In this document: piece by piece, positions 12,993 through 13,540 of the stretch
Layout of the letters: each line of letters starts with the position of its first letter
How positions within the stretch are numbered: position 1 is the first letter of the stretch
NCBI GenBank assembly: GCA_964570205.1
Contig: CAZMXI010000136.1
Location: 1-13,540, forward strand
Length of the DNA stretch: 13,540 bases
From: CAZMXI01 sp964570205
Lineage (GTDB): Bacteria; Planctomycetota; Phycisphaerae; Tepidisphaerales; Tepidisphaeraceae
Direction of reading: 5' to 3'
Position numbers and translations under genes: made by a program
The notes under the pieces: generated by a model
Seen by the model: only the letters and a program-made list of their open reading frames with translations
Told to the model about the DNA's origin: nothing
Databases searched by the model: none

Positions 12993-13540
12993 ATGGATCG
13001 AAACCAACTGCTTCGACGATTGCTTCTGTTTCTGGCCATCGGCGCCTGGGCCTTCCTGATGCTCGCCCTGGCTAGTTTCCATGCCGATGACTGGCCCAGC
13101 CACCAAGTCTACCCGCATCCCCCGATTCAGAACCTGTGCGGTCCTGTTGGCGCATGGCTGGCTTACCACCTTTTTTTCGCCATCGGCCAAGGCGTGTTTC
13201 CGGTGCTGCTGTTCACCGGTTTGTGCCTGGCGATCCTGTTCTTCCATAACCACATTTCCGACCTTTGGTTGCGAGCGATCGGACTGGCCTTGCTTTCGAT
13301 CGCCTTCGCGGCCATGGTCCACCTGATTCGGCCCGGGTCGCCGCAGAGCTTTCCCGAGGGATATGGCGGGATTGTCGGCATCAGCGCGTCATCGTTCCTC
13401 AAGATGCACTTCAACATCGTCGGCAGTGGGTTGATCCTAGTGACAGCCTTCCTGGTGGGACTGCTGCTGGCGGCCGACGACCTGGTCGTCCGCGCCCCCA
13501 GCCTGATTGGGTCGGCCGTGCAGAACATCAAGGCCAAGAG
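12993..13540 (+). CDS. ftsK: FtsK/SpoIIIE-type DNA translocase, N-terminal membrane domain (3' truncated by window edge)
   Basis: The frame is open from the ATG at 12993 to the right edge (182 codons) and reads as the N-terminal membrane domain of the FtsK/SpoIIIE family. A basic start 'MDRNQLLRR' precedes a hydrophobic segment 10-28. Then come 'NLCGPVGAWLAYHLFF' (47-62), close to the family signature N-x-x-G-x-x-G-A-x-x-A, hydrophobic stretches about 50-85 and 93-112, 'GYGGIVG' (123-129) and a last membrane segment about 143-161 ending 'GLLLAADDL'. FtsK-type proteins anchor at the division septum and their C-terminal hexameric ATPase pumps DNA to clear and resolve chromosomes; that motor lies beyond the window. 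No good Shine-Dalgarno precedes the ATG (only GGA 12 nt away), and there is no in-frame alternative start just upstream. The gene diverges from fba across a 211-bp gap. Assignment rests on the membrane domain alone. Confidence 0.82.
   Translation, partial: MDRNQLLRRLLLFLAIGAWAFLMLALASFHADDWPSHQVYPHPPIQNLCGPVGAWLAYHLFFAIGQGVFPVLLFTGLCLAILFFHNHISDLWLRAIGLALLSIAFAAMVHLIRPGSPQSFPEGYGGIVGISASSFLKMHFNIVGSGLILVTAFLVGLLLAADDLVVRAPSLIGSAVQNIKAK

Overview
The window is GC-rich, densely coded and has short intergenic gaps. Several proteins resemble families I associate with Planctomycetes, in particular the class Phycisphaerae: a Tat-exported Gfo/Idh/MocA dehydrogenase, a heparinase II/III-like protein, a cytidylate-kinase-like protein and an N-terminal Cys-motif membrane protein. 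The taxon is inferred from gene content only. No RNA gene, insertion sequence, CRISPR array or phage gene is visible, so this looks like ordinary chromosome.

Layout. 2-1372 (+) is the C-terminal part of a heparinase II/III-like polysaccharide lyase that runs in from the left edge. It converges on 1480-4179 (-), a hybrid sensor histidine kinase (PAS-GAF-GAF-HisKA-HATPase-REC). A 387-bp divergent gap with clustered inverted repeats separates this kinase from 4567-5916 (+), the Tat-signal Gfo/Idh/MocA oxidoreductase. Three more plus-strand genes follow: an unrecognised 140-aa protein (6045-6467), a membrane protein with a four-Cys N-terminus and a Pro/Arg-rich tail (6786-8216), and a cytidylate-kinase-like protein (8299-9024). 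Each is preceded by a TATA-like -10 element, so they look separately transcribed. On the minus strand are a GH15 glucoamylase-like enzyme (9034-11496) and, upstream of it, class II fructose-bisphosphate aldolase (11765-12781). The aldolase has a recognisable promoter and a strong terminator hairpin. Divergent from the aldolase, 12993 to the right edge (+) is the N-terminal membrane domain of an FtsK/SpoIIIE DNA translocase. It has no stop codon inside the window.

Functionally the window mixes polysaccharide and sugar handling (lyase, GH15, oxidoreductase, aldolase) with a signalling protein and a chromosome-segregation gene. They do not form one obvious pathway operon.

The most unusual object is the GH15 protein. 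After an apparently intact catalytic domain, the same reading frame continues into a CxxC motif and then a ferredoxin-like two-cluster domain. The second Cys motif of that domain lacks one of its four cysteines. A glucan hydrolase fused to an iron-sulfur module is the best candidate here for undescribed biology.
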